DNA of 64,000 nt from Euwallacea fornicatus (taxonomy: Eukaryota; Arthropoda; Insecta; Coleoptera; Curculionidae), in NCBI RefSeq assembly GCF_040115645.1, contig NC_089551.1, forward strand, positions 744,001 through 808,000, in the 5' to 3' direction. Shown here piece after piece: positions 13,909-26,491 of this stretch. Both the position numbers and the translations under genes were made by a program. The notes beneath the pieces are model-generated. The model was not told where the DNA came from and did not search any database. It saw only the letters and a list, made by a program, of their open reading frames with translations. The stretch's first letter is position 1. Each line of letters starts with the position of its first letter.

Positions 13909-14028
13909 TTATCCTAGCCGATTTTCATCTCTTATTCCAGCGGCGCAAACTGGATTTCCCATGAAACCCCAAAAGAAAAAATCCGAAGGATTCAGATCCG
14001 GAGATCGGACGGGCCAACGACTGGGGCC
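13909..14028 (-). pseudogene. DDE transposase C-terminal relic
   Basis: Read on the minus strand, this gives a run resembling the conserved R-S-P-D-L-N-P-x-D-F-F-x-W-G block of Tc1/mariner-type DDE transposases, then a TAA stop. The DDE superfamily uses this Asp-containing block in catalysis. Only this short segment survives and no upstream catalytic domain is recognisable, so it is a dead fragment. It lies within 100 bp of the right end of foldback element 1. Confidence 0.65.
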
Positions 14029-14099
14029 GTTTCCTCCTGTCATCTTTCTTCAAAATTGATGAAATTGAAATGAAAAAATGACTGAAGTGTTCGACAACT

Positions 14100-17000
14100 G
14101 GGCGTAAAAAATATATTTTCACGTGGGTACTGTTAAAACTCGGAATAAATTCACGTACGGCTCGCCCAAATTAACTTTGAGGGTGAGGTGTTAGGCGTAA
14201 CGACAGAGGAAGCATTCGAATAAAGAACGAGGTCACACTAAAATATTAAAAGTGTGGAACAACATACAGTCCATGACAAATGCGAAAACTAAGGGCGGTT
14301 TTATCTTGTCCCCGCTCACTGGGCCCTAATGGACGCCACTTTTCCATGGTGCCAGGCGTCTTTGTACAGGATAATATATCAGATGAGATGGGATAAAATG
14401 CAGATGACTTCGTTATTCAGATATTGCCGCGGTAAATAACCTGAACTAACCTGTTTACAGCGCATCCCACGCTTTATCGCTTCAGCCGCAAAGTTAACTG
14501 AGGCGACCCTGTAGAGAGGCAGCTTTCCAGGGTTCGATGCGACGTTGCCGCTTAAGGCCGCTTTTACCGTTTCGGTCGTATTATTAGTTTTGATTAAGTT
14601 TTAAATTGCCTTTAGCAGCGTTAATGCTGAATAATTTCAACTTTTCTTGTTACACGTGTGACGCAACCTACATCTCGCCAGTAGGTTTTTCAACATTTTA
14701 TACAAATTTTAAGCTCACCGCGGCATTCCGGGTGGCAACTTTGACGTTTTATTTTTTGAAGAACTGTCGGGTTTTCGACCCCCGACGTAAGGGACTTTTT
14801 TTGTCTAGAATGACTTTCTTAATCGTTTTAATCGTTGATCGAATTTACGAAATTTAACGCCCTAACGCTCGGTATGAGCAAAAAAAATCCAGTCGCCAGC
14901 GTCCGAACGCGACGAAACTCTTGAGCCACAACCGGCAACGCCGCTCGAAATTCGACAGATAACGTGGCTGCAGAGGCGAAAACAAAAGCGTAAACTGCGT
15001 TGCCATTTTCGAGTTTGACAGGTAAATTATGCATTCGAGATTCCCAGGTGTAAGAGCGAGCGGAAGAGCGAATAAGATAAGATTTCCGCTGGATAAAGTT
15101 AGCTGACAATCCGTTTGCGACTGAAGCTAGCGTCTAATCCTCTCAAGGTTCTTATTCCGGTTTATAATCTAGAAAGGGCTTTGTACTCATTTATAAGGAT
15201 TTTTACAAAGGAGGAATCTGCTGCAGGGCCCCCCGAAAGTACCGGAAAACGCGTGGGCATGCCGAACGAACCTTTCGAGCGCGAGGAATAACGACAACCG
15301 CTGCGCACGCAAACTGACAAAATTGACATTTACCTCGGGACAAAACGACAAGCGCCGCGTTGCCGTTTTGATTTTTTCCACATTACCTCCAGCGAATCTC
15401 TTCGAAGCCACGTCTCCTTAATAAATAGTTGGAAGCGGATTTCCATAGATATGCGACGCTTTCAATTTCCATTACGCTCAATCGTCGTGTCATCATTCCC
15501 GTACGTCGATTGAAAAACCTTAAAAGTGCTTTAGTCGGAGGGAAATTGCCAACATGGCGGTGCGTTTTGTTTCGTACAATGACGAAATGCAGACGCAGTT
15601 GCTAAATCGAGGGACTTTATAGTGTTGACACTCCTCAAGGGTGTCTTTCTTCCTTCCTGAGAAGCAGCAACACCAACTCGAAACTATTGCACTGTTCTCC
15701 CTTCGTCTCGGCAAGGGCGGAAGCTGAATGAAAGTTTACGCGAGTTTGCGAAGAAAACTTATACTTTCCCAAGCAGCAAACAAGATCTCCAAATTGTGAT
15801 AAAGCTCTATTTACATTAAATTATGTCAGGGAGAGCTACTGTTTGCGCTCCGGGGCATTATGGAAACGGAAACGAAATCATATCGCAATGATATTCTTTG
15901 TTTTCTTCCACTAGCTCTATTATTTGATCTCCAGCCCGTGTTCCACAATCGTCGGTATGAAATCGCATTTTGATTCGAGTTCGCGTTCGGGCCGAGCCCT
16001 TCGATGGAAAGCTTCGGGGAGAAACCTTCCACGAATAAGTTGCGACGAGGCGTGCCAAAAAAAAAAGACATTCTTTAGCGGTTATTTAACTTTTCCCCCC
16101 TTTCGGATTATCATTTCAATCTGCATAAATACATAACATTCCAACATCTCGAACGGGCGAAAGTACAATGTGGAAACGCGATGTTTGCGGAGGAAGTTCA
16201 CTTCGGGCCGAGAATTCCAATCGGGACGTTTCGCTCGAAAATGGCAACGTGACGCGCCTCGTTTGTTTTCAAGTTGACGGGCGTCGATGCCGTCAAAATT
16301 TACGACCCATCTGTCAAGTTCGTTGACAGTCCCGCACGCCGCAAGGGGCTCTAAAGAGGACAACGGAAAACGTGCGGTCGCCGTTTCGACGCGCAGTTAA
16401 TTCGCGGCCCCAGGGGAGACTTCCTCCGAGGGTCATCGGTTCCTTTTTTTGGGGAAGAAACCGATGCAACAATCGACCCTCCCGCGGGGAGAGTCTCGCT
16501 CCAGGACGTGTTCCTGTGGCGTCTCGTTGGCCACGTGATGCCGGCTTCATTGGCAAAGACAAGGGAGCGCGATCGTCACTTCGGTGCGCTGAAACGAAAC
16601 GCTCGAAGGACCAGCGAGTTTCGGCGACTGCGACAAAAACAGCCGCAAGTCCCGCCGAATATTGCCCCGCGAGTTTTCCCCCTTGCGGCGCGCCGCCGGC
16701 ACTGACGCGTCAAATCTGACACGGCAGGCAAATGACAATGAAACAAATGAACGGGGCGACGTTGCCGGCAGAGGCCACGGAGGGAATTAAAGTGCGCGAG
16801 TTAAACCTTCGCCATCTCGGCCTGTAATCCCCTTCTATAAATTAAAATTATTATTCGAACGTAGTCATAGACGATGAATATTTCATGACCAATTTGGAAA
16901 TTTGAAAGTGGATTGTCGCTTTCGGAAAAGATTATTCCGCACCCCGCAGAGATTCAGATAGAATTTTAAGAGGTTTTCGGTGCTTTGAGATCGCCGTTCT

Positions 17001-17640
17001 GGTTTTTAATGCAACAATGAAATATGGAAAATCGGGATTCGTTCGACGGAGCGGCGGTCCCGTCAAACAACCGCACGATTTAATGGAGAAACAACTCGAT
17101 TTTAAACAAAAAGCGGTAGTTTACGACGGGGCGTAAAGACGCAGTTTACTGCTGGTAAACTGTAACCCGTTAATTTCCGAGCTTCCGCGGGACAAAAGTT
17201 TTATAGGAGTTGTAAGTTTTCTTGACGTAATTACTTAATTGAAACTGGGCGGAACAATTACAAATAAAGATGTTTCCGGGAAATCCGACATGAAAGGGTG
17301 CCATCGCTCGAAGTAAATTGCTTCGAAACGAGCACTTTGTTTTGTCTCCGCGATGGAATCGATTCCGAGCACAGATTGAATCAAATGCCAAATGTACAGA
17401 CCTTCCGACCTACGCAAGCATGAAGCTTAACTCCTCATTAAACACCTAAAAGTAAAGCAGAAAAGCTCCTTTAAGGGCGACATTTGGAGCGAAAGCTGAA
17501 TTTTTGAACGCCCATTCGCCGTCTTTACTTAGCACCCGACAACGCCGCGGCGGATCAAACAAAAATTGATAGACTGGGTGTTCGGTAGATAGTGCGTGGC
17601 ACTGCAAAGGGTGTCGGAGGAGGACGCTCCGACCCAACCT
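14100..17640. other. Gene-free stretch
   Basis: No gene, RNA or clear mobile element could be supported. The open frames overlap on both strands and translate to unrecognisable basic sequence. Confidence 0.45.
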
Positions 17641-17645
17641 ACCTG

Positions 17646-18499
17646 CACCGGGTGCTTCAGAACAGTACGTCATAAATTTACGGGGTGATTCTATTATGAG
17701 TGGTTTCGAGGAAAGAAGTTCACATGAGCTTAGGTCCGTGTTCGCGCTCTGTCTGAAATACTGGGTGTTAAAATTTGCTATGGATTTTTTTTTTTTTGGA
17801 TAAGTCCGGACCTGCATCAAACATTCCTATCAATCTTGGTGAGCGTAAGTTGGGTGTGGAGGCGCGTTTTTTAAGAGGAAAACGTTTTTTTAGGTGCAAG
17901 CAGTGGCGCCCCCTGGTTATTTTTTGCGGAAAATATGTGACGCCGCTGCTTTTTCAAAAAAAAAAAAAAAAAACAATTCTAGTCCTTTTTGTTGAAAAAC
18001 GGGCCTCTTAAACTTTTTTTCGTAACGTCAAGCGTTTTGCAACAACGAACGGATTAGCTAACGTTGTATGCTGTGATGACGACCAAATTAGTTACACTAA
18101 TGCTTAATTTGCAGCAATTTACGACGGCTATCCGGGCGAAAAAAAATGAAATAAGTTGCCGAAAACGTCCTCACTCAAGAACACGATTTTTATTTTTTGC
18201 AAAAACAGCGGCGTAACATACTTTTCGCAAAAAGCGATCAGGGTCGTGGCCCTGGGGGCGCCACTGCTTACATCGAAAAATCCGTTTCTCTCCCAAAAGG
18301 TGTGTTTCTGAGCCCGAGTTCGATAAAAATATTTAATGCAGGTCCGGACTTACTAAAAAATATATATATAGCAAATTTTGACACCCTGTATTTCAGACTG
18401 AAAGCGAACACGGACCTAAGGCCATATAAGCTTTTTTCTCAAAATCGCTCATAGAATCGCCCCTTAAATTTATGACACACTACTCTGAAACACCCCGTA
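17646..18499. mobile_element. Foldback element 2
   Basis: The left arm (17,646 to about 17,975) pairs with the reverse complement of the right arm (about 18,180-18,499). Shared landmarks include a TTAGGTCCGTGTTCGC block, a GTCCGGACCTGCAT block, an AGCAGTGGCGCCCC block and an A-rich tract at the inner end. The outer ends are CACCGGGTG and, reversed, TACGGGGTG. Internal A and T runs separate the arms. No open frame is credible. Confidence 0.85.
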
Positions 18500-18500
18500 C

Positions 18501-19830
18501 ACTAAGTGTTGCGGTCTTCCGGATAACAAAATTTTTTAATATTTTTTAATTTGACCGCGCTTCCCCGCAACTACTGCGAAGTGCGGGAGGACAACGAGCC
18601 CTTTCATCGCAAAAATGCGCAAAACTTTTTTATTACGTACGGATGGATTGTTTAAATTATTTAAACCGGAAAATCTAAAATGGCTTTATTACTTTCCAGA
18701 AACTTCATAAACATGATTTTCCCAGTTTGCAGTGCGGCGAAGAAACAACTTGAAACGTGGATTTTATTTGGACGCTTAGGTGTGAGTTTATTCAAATTTC
18801 TTAAAAACTTCCCGAGGCAATGGTCTTTCGGGTTTTATACAAAGTTTTCAAAGAAATATTTTAAAAATTAGAGCAATTAATCTTGAAAGTTTTAAGCACC
18901 ACCTAGCGCATTCGCCAAAACTTAAACTAGCCCTTTATTACCGCACGGCAGATTTCCAGACGTTCGAGATTTCTGTTTGTTTTTTTTTCTTTTTTTTTAA
19001 ATTTTCCGCATATTAGCATTGATGCTATAAAAGAATATTTAATTTTCCGACGTAGAGGAAGGAAATGTTCGGGGACTTCTCGGTTGATTTTCAAAAAAAA
19101 AAAAAAAAAAAAAAACAAGAAAAATCACAAACGATGGTAAATAAATCGTAAAAAATTTATTAATTACGTTCAAAATGAGAACGATCATTCGCAGTACATC
19201 TACGTGCTCCGTTCCCCATTGGCGTTGTCACATAGAGTCGTATTTCTCGTTTGAGTTGTTGCGTAGCTTGATTAATTATGGCGATTAAAAGGTCTCTATT
19301 CGGAATCTCTTGTTCGTGTACCATCATCGATTTCACGTGGACGTGCAGACCGCGGTAAAAACGATAAAAACCGGAAAATCTGGAAATTTATCTTTAAAAA
19401 AAAAATCTTTTGGCGAATGCGCCGGTGCCGTACTCAAAAGAGTGAAGATTAATTGCTCGAAATTTGAAAATGTCTCTTCAAAAACTCTCCATAAAACCCG
19501 AAAGGCCTCGGCCTAAGGCGGTTTTAAAAAGAAATTCCAATGGGCTCCCACCCGAGGGTTCGAATGAAATTCGCGTTTGAACTTGACCCTTTGCCGTACT
19601 GCAAACCGAGAAAATCATGTTTGTGAAGTTCCAGGAAGGCAACGAAGCCATTTTGGATCTTACAGCTCAAATAATTTAAACAATCCATCCATACGTAATG
19701 AAAAAAATTTGGTAAATTTTTGGCGATGAAGGGCCTTGCGGTCCTGCCGCACCTCAATAATTGCGGCAAGGCCCGGTCAAATTGAAAAAGCTTAAAAACC
19801 TAACCATCAGGACAGCCGTAACCCTTGGTA
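18501..19830. mobile_element. Foldback element 3
   Basis: The left arm begins near 18,501 and runs inward past 19,000; the right arm ends near 19,830. Landmarks matching in reverse orientation include TGGATGGATTGTTTAAATTA (18,642 and near 19,690), AACATGATTTTCCCAGTTTG (18,711 and near 19,610), and the GCGAATGCGCC/GGCGCATTCGC type block (18,905 and 19,415). The centre carries long A/T runs (18,975-19,110). It abuts element 2 on its left and element 4 on its right. Confidence 0.8.
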
Positions 19831-19832
19831 CA

Positions 19833-20657
19833 TACAGGATGTCCAACGAATACCGTCCGTAAATTGAAAACTGTGGCTAGGAAAAGTTGAAACGTGGGCG
19901 TCGCACTAGAGCGGAGGTGATCTATCGATTAAAAATATTTTCGTGAAAATGCCACTTCCGGTTACACCGGAAACGAATGTCGGCTCGCTCGGTTTAAATG
20001 GAACACCCTATATACTATGACAAACTTCGAGTCTGCGGAACTTTACGAGTATTTTTCGTGTCTAATGTTCGATACCTAATTTTTACGGTTTTCGAGATAT
20101 TGAGAATTTTCCAAAAAAAAATATGAGTTTCAGCTTTGAATGTATTTTCTAATAATTCGAAAATGGCTGGGTATTTCGCAATGATATTCCGCGATATTGT
20201 ACAAAATGCTTCGCAGTCCTTGGATCAGCGAGTTGGATCAAGTCTTTTCATACAGGGTATTCGAAAAGAGAGTCCAAAATTATCATTCGAGAATCGTAAA
20301 AAACTCGATTTTTTTAGATACGAACCACCTATTTCTGCAACGAGTACGTATTTAACACCGAAAATAAGTACCACTTTCAATTCCTTTGTCTATATCCAAA
20401 TCTAACCGTTTTCATTTTATTTAAAAAAAAAACACTTTTCAGCGTTCGGGTTAGTTCGGGTCAGTTCGGGTCAGTTAGTTCCATTTAAAATAAGCGAGTT
20501 GACATTCATTTCCGGTGCAACCGGAAGCGGCACTTTCCCGAAAACGTATTTGATCGGTGGACCACCTCCGCTTTAGTACGATGCCCAAGTTTCAACTTCT
20601 TCCTAGTCGCAAATCCCGATTTACGGATGGCGGCCCGTATTCGTTGGACACCCTGTA
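19833..20657. mobile_element. Foldback element 4
   Basis: The arms (19,833 to about 20,020 and about 20,480-20,657) match in inverted orientation: TACAGGATGTCCAACGAATA at the left end corresponds to TATTCGTTGGACACCCTGTA at the right end, and both arms carry the AGCGGAGGTG and TTCCGGTT-ACCGGAA cores. The interior is diverged, with a CGAGATATT core near 20,095 and an internal ATACAGGGTATTC near 20,250. No coding capacity is seen. Confidence 0.85.
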
Positions 20658-20999
20658 CAGGCATGTTTGGTTAAATCAATTCGGGATGACCTCCTCCGGT
20701 GGCCTAATCCGCGTCCCGCGCCACCGACCCGACACCCTGTATAAACAAGACACTAGCGCCGTGTTGCCACGTTTTCAATTTGCGTTTCAGCATGAAAATT
20801 AATGAAATAAAAGCAGAGAGGCTGGAAGGCCTAAGTGGGACATCGCGGCCAGCCCTCGAAAAGGGCGACTAGAGCCAGCAGTGCCTCGTATGTTCTAAAA
20901 ATATTACGTCAGTGAATCAAGCTGCCTCCTCCAAGAGGATACCTTGAGGGAGGCACTTGTACACGCAGGGATAATTTGCGCAAACGATGATATACACAA

Positions 21000-22500
21000 G
21001 GAGGGAGTTTTCAGTGAACACGGGGTTGTGTGAAGGGCCAAAGTAAGTGCCCCTATTTCGTCTCGGCTTTATGTCGACGTGTGAGAGAAAATAATGTATA
21101 TCACACGCATATTAGACAGGGAAATTGGCCAAAAAACGGCAACGTCCGTTTCATAAAATTGGAATGGTTGTCCGTCGATCCGCCCGAAGAGCTTAAAAGT
21201 GGGTCATTTCGAGCCGTACCCTGTATATTATCGTGTCTTTGGATTGCCATAGTCAAGGGGAATATTTAACCTGCTAACAGTCCTATGCAAATCTTTGCGG
21301 ATTCCCGAGATATTAGAGTTTAAACAGAGGAAATATTAAAATTCAATTTGGATGGAGGAGTGAGACGGGTGGATGCACTCGCCTCCATTAAGAGCCCGAG
21401 AACTCTACTTTTAACGAAACACCCTGTACAGGGCGATCCCAAAGATCGTGTCGTCCTTTCGCCAGCGAATGGGGCTCGAAAAACCGAGATTTCTTTTTTG
21501 CTTCGGCCCTTTTTCGACATGTCGATATTAACGGAGATACAGGGGGGTCAAAGTTTAATTTGAAAAACTAAAATTTATTAACAATCGCCGAACCGCTTGC
21601 GATAGTCAAACGATATTTTGTAGCTGATAGTGAAAGTCAAATTGCATTGGAGCCATCACTTCGACGATTTTCACCAGAAAGCAAGTCAGTTTTTGAGTTT
21701 TGGCTAAATTTATAATTAACAACTGAACTTTTGAAAAACGTGAAAATCCAAATCACAATTTTTCAATTCGACGGCCATCTTTGATTTTAGAAAAATCAGC
21801 GGCGTACCCTTTTATCTAATATTAAACAATTTTTTATGCGCGCGCCACTGGCAAACCCGAAAATAACTTGATTTATTGAAGAATTTCCCTCCCGCGTAAC
21901 TACTGACGCCTACGAAATTTTGCCCGATCACCGCAGGTGGTTTGGCAATCGTTAACAAATTTTAGTTTTTCAAATAAAACTTTAACACCCTGTATCTCCG
22001 TCGATGTTGACGTTTCGATAAGGCGCCAGAGGAAAAAATCTTATTTGTTGAAGCCCCATTCGCCGGTGAAAGGTTAGCTCTTACTTCGGGATCACCCCGT
22101 ATATGTTCTTATTATGCCAGTAGGTTGTTCCAGTCTGGACGAAAATTTCACCTAAAAACCTGGATGTACCAATTGCTCTTCCTTTTTGGAACGTTAGAGC
22201 CTAAACGTCAAAAATATTAAAATTACCTTGGGAATGGGGCCTCTCGCCTTCAGAGACCGGAAAGTCGACCAAATGGAGCACCCTGTGGATGGCCGCGTCT
22301 TTGCGTGTGGGGTCACAGGTTACCTGCCGACGGTCCTATACCAATCTCCGTCGGTTGGCGAGATATTGAATCCTAAACAGAGAGAAAACTGAAATGAACA
22401 TTCCCCCATCTGGAAAGTGGAAACGCGGTTTTTCCTATTGAAACGCTTGGTATATTGCTATGTTTTTAGATTGTGCTTTCGTAAGGAATTATAGGGCGGT
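21000..22500. repeat. Repeat monomers (block B) around foldback element 5
   Basis: Outside the foldback element the same motif vocabulary as block A recurs: ACCCTGTA-like cores (21,220, 21,423, 22,278), CGAGATATT cores (21,306, 22,358, 22,520 variant) followed by a TAAACAGAG(G)A segment (21,320 and 22,373). The two CGAGATATT-TAAACAGAG units flank the foldback element, suggesting that it inserted into, or arose from, the repeat array. Confidence 0.5.
21427..22101. mobile_element. Foldback element 5
   Basis: The left arm (21,427 to about 21,650) is the inverted counterpart of the right arm (about 21,905-22,101). Both include AACGGAGATACAGGGxGT or its complement, TTTGAAAAACTAAAATTT, and GCGAATGGGGCT. 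The termini are TACAGGGCGATCCC and, reversed, TACGGGGTGATCCC. The spacer between the arms is about 250 bp with no frame of interest. Confidence 0.85.
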
Positions 22501-25300
22501 CCTACGCCGAGCCCTGTCGCTTCCCGAGATACTGGAGAGCAAGGGAAGACAACTAGAACGAGCTCGAAAACCGGTTCTTCCCCGTTCGGCGGCCGAGAAA
22601 GCCGGAAAGTCGGTTGTCAATGTCAAATTTGACGTTGCTGTCCGCTGTAATCGAGTTCGATTGAAAAAACGAAGTTTGTGTCCCGTCACGCTGCGACGGC
22701 TCGTTTTCAATCGATTTATTTTCCAGGAATATCGAGCGCGCATGTCCGCTTTGACGTAGCCCGGAGTTCGTTGCTACACCGACATCTTTTAAGCGCGTCC
22801 TGACAATGCGCACGGGACGGACTTCGAAGCGCTTTTCCGCACTTTAATTCCGTTCGTAGCAATCGATAGATTAATGTCGAGCAAGAAGGGCAGTTTTATT
22901 GTTATCAGTCGCAAAATGGCGTCCGTCGCATAACGGCCCTTTATGTTCCCACGTATCATTCGGTCTCGCAATTTATTTAACGGTAAAGTATCGGCGGTAA
23001 ACCCGACGTTCTCTGATAGGTTGGCCCGTTATCGAAATCCCGCATTTCCTTTTTATTTTCTCGGGAAATAACAATGTGGAAAATAAATTTGGCTACCAAT
23101 TTAGCGAACACTTTACACCTTCCGCGGGGACAGTAAAAAACGAATTGTAATTGGGCCGGACGGGATCGGGATATGCACAAACCCGCCCTCGCAGGGCTCT
23201 AAAACCGTTAATCGAAACCAACTCATTTAACACAGAACCGTATTTACTGAGTATTCCTCGAAGCTCAAAAATTGATTTTCCTATCTCCGCCAGGGGCAAT
23301 TTATTAGCCCTTTAAGGAAATATTCGGATTTGCCTTCCTTTCAATATCAAAGTCTCTATAGAATATCTTGCCTTGTATATTTAGGGGCTTTCAGAGTCAT
23401 CTCCGAACTGAAGCTTCCCTGCTTTATCGCTGATAGCTGCAAATGGGCTCTTGTATGTCAGCTATAATTCAGAATTGTGAGAATAAACTGAGCTTGACTA
23501 CGGCCCCAATCAGGGCGGTCATTTTTGGGGATCGCGCTGGAAGTACTTATAAATGAAGGTCCCGTCGCAGGGCGCGTATATTTGCCCTTATTAACCTGGC
23601 TCTAATGCTCCTTCGAAGGACGATAAATTTCATGTTTACAGTCTGCTAATTTAGTTGTCTTAACTAATTAGTATCGAGGGCTGGGCAGTTTCCTTCTGGC
23701 AAATAACTCGCTTTGAGCAAACTGGAGAAATTGTATTTTTAGGGCACGATTATCTCGCGAAGAGGTGAGGAACGTTAATGGCCGGGTCCGCTTTGATTGC
23801 GGCCCCATTTCGCGCGTTCGCACCCGTCGACATTCAGTCGGGGCCCCGCGCGATGCGCCCCCCGATTTCCGGAAAGAACTTATAGTTTGGGAAAGTTTTT
23901 AATTGATTGAAGCTCTGCGTCAAAATTAGCGGCCCCGATCGAAATTTCGCAGCGCCACCTGCGGGGATAACGAAAGAACTCGTCGTCCCGACGACGTCAA
24001 CGGCGACGTTGCTCTGGCACTTTTTGACAGTCCTCGGAGACAAAACACTGACGCGACGTTGCCGTTTTCGCATCGCGTTGAATTCTCTCGGGACACCCTC
24101 TGATTTTTCGCGGCATTCCGACGGCAGACCTCCTCCATCGCCTCCCGATTCCGCCGTAATGGAGACTAACTCTCCGAAATCGTTCGACTTCGCATGTACA
24201 CTGCCTGTGTCGCAATACGAAATTTACCCGGCCCTAGACGCCTTAACTAAAGCCCGGTTAATCTTGGGCAAATTAAATACTGAAAGTCAATTTCGCTGTT
24301 TCTCCCGGCATTCTGTTATTAACTAATATTAAGTTACCTGCAATTTCTCGCGAAGTTGAAAAGTCGGGGGGGGGGAGTGTAAACATCAGAGGAACTCCTT
24401 GTAAACAGCGCTTCGAGGAATTTCAATATTTAAGTGGAAAATTTAGATAATGGCAACATGTCTCGAAACCGGAGGAATAACGCGGCATCGCGATCATTTT
24501 TCCATTTTTCTCGGTGCGAACCGCCGCCGAGGGGCGTCTTAAACCCCGAATAGCTTCTGGCTGAAGGGGTTTATTTGGATTTGGCAAATACCGAAAGCAA
24601 ATCGACCTTTAACTGTTCCAGATTGATCCCGACGCACTGTTTCGTCTCGAGCACACTTCGCTGTTTGCCGACCTCGAGGTTATGATTAATAATACCAGGA
24701 ACGGGAATCGGCATCCATAGGAGCCCCGGGGAGCACTATGGAAAGGAAGGATCGTTATTCATATTTTCCTTTCAAGGATTTGAATAATAACTGTTTAAAC
24801 TAGTTGACTCACGCTCGTGTTTCACCGAGCGGGCTGTCGCCTGATTGACTGCAAGCGCGGTGAAACGTCACTAGTGCAGTGCGGTCGATGACAAATTCGC
24901 CTCATTTGTTGACGAAATAGGTCTAACGTAAATAATAATCTCCGTTTAATTGTGTCGGCAATGAACCTTCAGTGGGATCGAGTCGGTGTTGTCGATTACG
25001 TTGACGAGGGCGACATAAGGGTGAGCCGACGTATCAATGCTAGTGGTTAATGTTAATTCCACTTTAAGGGGGTGGACATCGGCGGGATAAGGAACGAAAG
25101 CGCGTTTAATCCAGGGCCTTGGCGGCAATTAAACAAACTTAAAGTTATTAAATAACGGACCTCGCTTTTGCTGAATAATTGTGGTGGTGCCGCGACGTGC
25201 AGGCGGCCCAAATTGCGACTGGAATGAGTTAATGTGCAGTTGTGTAAGGAACTTAAATATTAGCATTGTAAGAACGTTAATTACGCCACTTTTAGTTTGT
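22500..25300. other. Gene-free stretch
   Basis: No supported gene or RNA. A run of G (24,367-24,376) and scattered AT-rich segments are the only simple features. The open frames are mutually overlapping. Confidence 0.45.
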
Positions 25301-26030
25301 TTTTGAAGGGCTCGGCGGCAATTAATCTGCGTGAAGGTGAAGCAGGGTCAAAGACGTTATTTGCGAACATGCGGATTTTATTCAAAAACGCGAGTCTCCG
25401 AACGGGGAACGCTCCGTATATTTTCCCACTGTGCCGCACTTAATTCGGGTAACTTACCCGTAGGATCCCCTAGGGGCATCTTTCTAGTGTATCGATTAAT
25501 TTTCGGATCGAGAAAACCGTGCCTTCAGTGTTTTTTAACGGAATTTCGACGTGAGCCTCTCGGAAGCCCCAGTCCCTTTCACAGGACGCCCGGTATATCG
25601 CTGAATGTTGTCAGCCTACCAGTCGCAAGAGACGAATCCTCAAAACACCTCTCTACAGCTCTACAGGGCGATCCAAATCCGGTGTGCTATCATGCCGATC
25701 TTGTTAACGGTGAGGGTTACCGGGTAGGGCTAAATTGGTAAAAATGCGTCACATTTAGTGCTCTCGTCGGGGCTGAAAACAACGTTGCCAAGTGATCTTT
25801 AGTTTCCGACTCATTGTGACGAAATTTTCAATTTTAATTTTCTAAACAAATCGAAAACCAGTCAAAATTTCATGAATTTATCTCGAACCGTTTCGAACAC
25901 ATCGATAAAAAAACTATCCTTAGGGTTCCCTTTTTAAAAGGGCCTAGCTCCCTTAGGGCCCATTTGCCGGCCTACGTTTACATGAAGTTTTCTGCCTGTC
26001 TTTTGTCGTACAGCCACCCCCTGAAATATT
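25300..26030. repeat. Repeat monomers (block C), copy of block A segment
   Basis: The segment 25,700-25,868 is a diverged direct copy of 8,321-8,490: both contain GAGGGTTAC, then an ACGTTGCC core, GGTTTCCGA/AGTTTCCGACTCAT, and a TTTAATTTTCTAAA segment followed by ATCGAAAAC. ACCCTGTA-like cores lie near 25,410, 25,590 and 26,047. This is a dispersed repeat family without coding capacity here. Confidence 0.6.
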
Positions 26031-26236
26031 TACCTCCAATCTCCGGACACCCTGTATAGGTATTTTTTACATTTTTCAACAAAGAATTGTTTTTTGACAA
26101 TTTGACGAATTTTCTGCATAAGTTCCTCCACATTTGGTGGTGCTGTTCGACAGACCGGATCTTTGATACAACCCCACATGGAGAAGGTCACGGGGCCCCA
26201 ATTCCTTACAAGCTCGAGGGGAAGCTCGTCCAGCAA
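26030..26236 (-). pseudogene. DDE transposase C-terminal relic
   Basis: The minus-strand frame of 68 codons resembles the C-terminal part of Tc1/mariner-like transposases: an F-S-M-W-G-C-I-K-D-x-V-C/Y-R-T-x-P block, then a helix resembling V-E-E-L-x-x-K-I-R. In intact proteins this follows the catalytic Asp block. The upstream region is frameshifted (a second frame to about 26,351 continues the similarity), so the copy is dead. It ends beside an ACACCCTGTA terminus at about 26,047. Confidence 0.6.
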
Positions 26237-26491
26237 ATCCCCCCTCCCAGCTTATTGAGGGAAAAATGCGGATTTTTTTGACGAAAACATACGAAAATTC
26301 TCTGTTGCTTGGGGCTTTTAAAAATCGCCAAAAACCTGCACAGGCCCGCACTTAAGGAGCTTAAGTTGTTGCCGTTATCCGAACGAACCGAGCGACGTTT
26401 AAATTTAAAAATTTACTGGTCTGCAGACGTGGGAAAGCTACGAAGTTTTTGTATCAAACAATTCACTAAAAAGTCTTTAGTTTTCGATATA

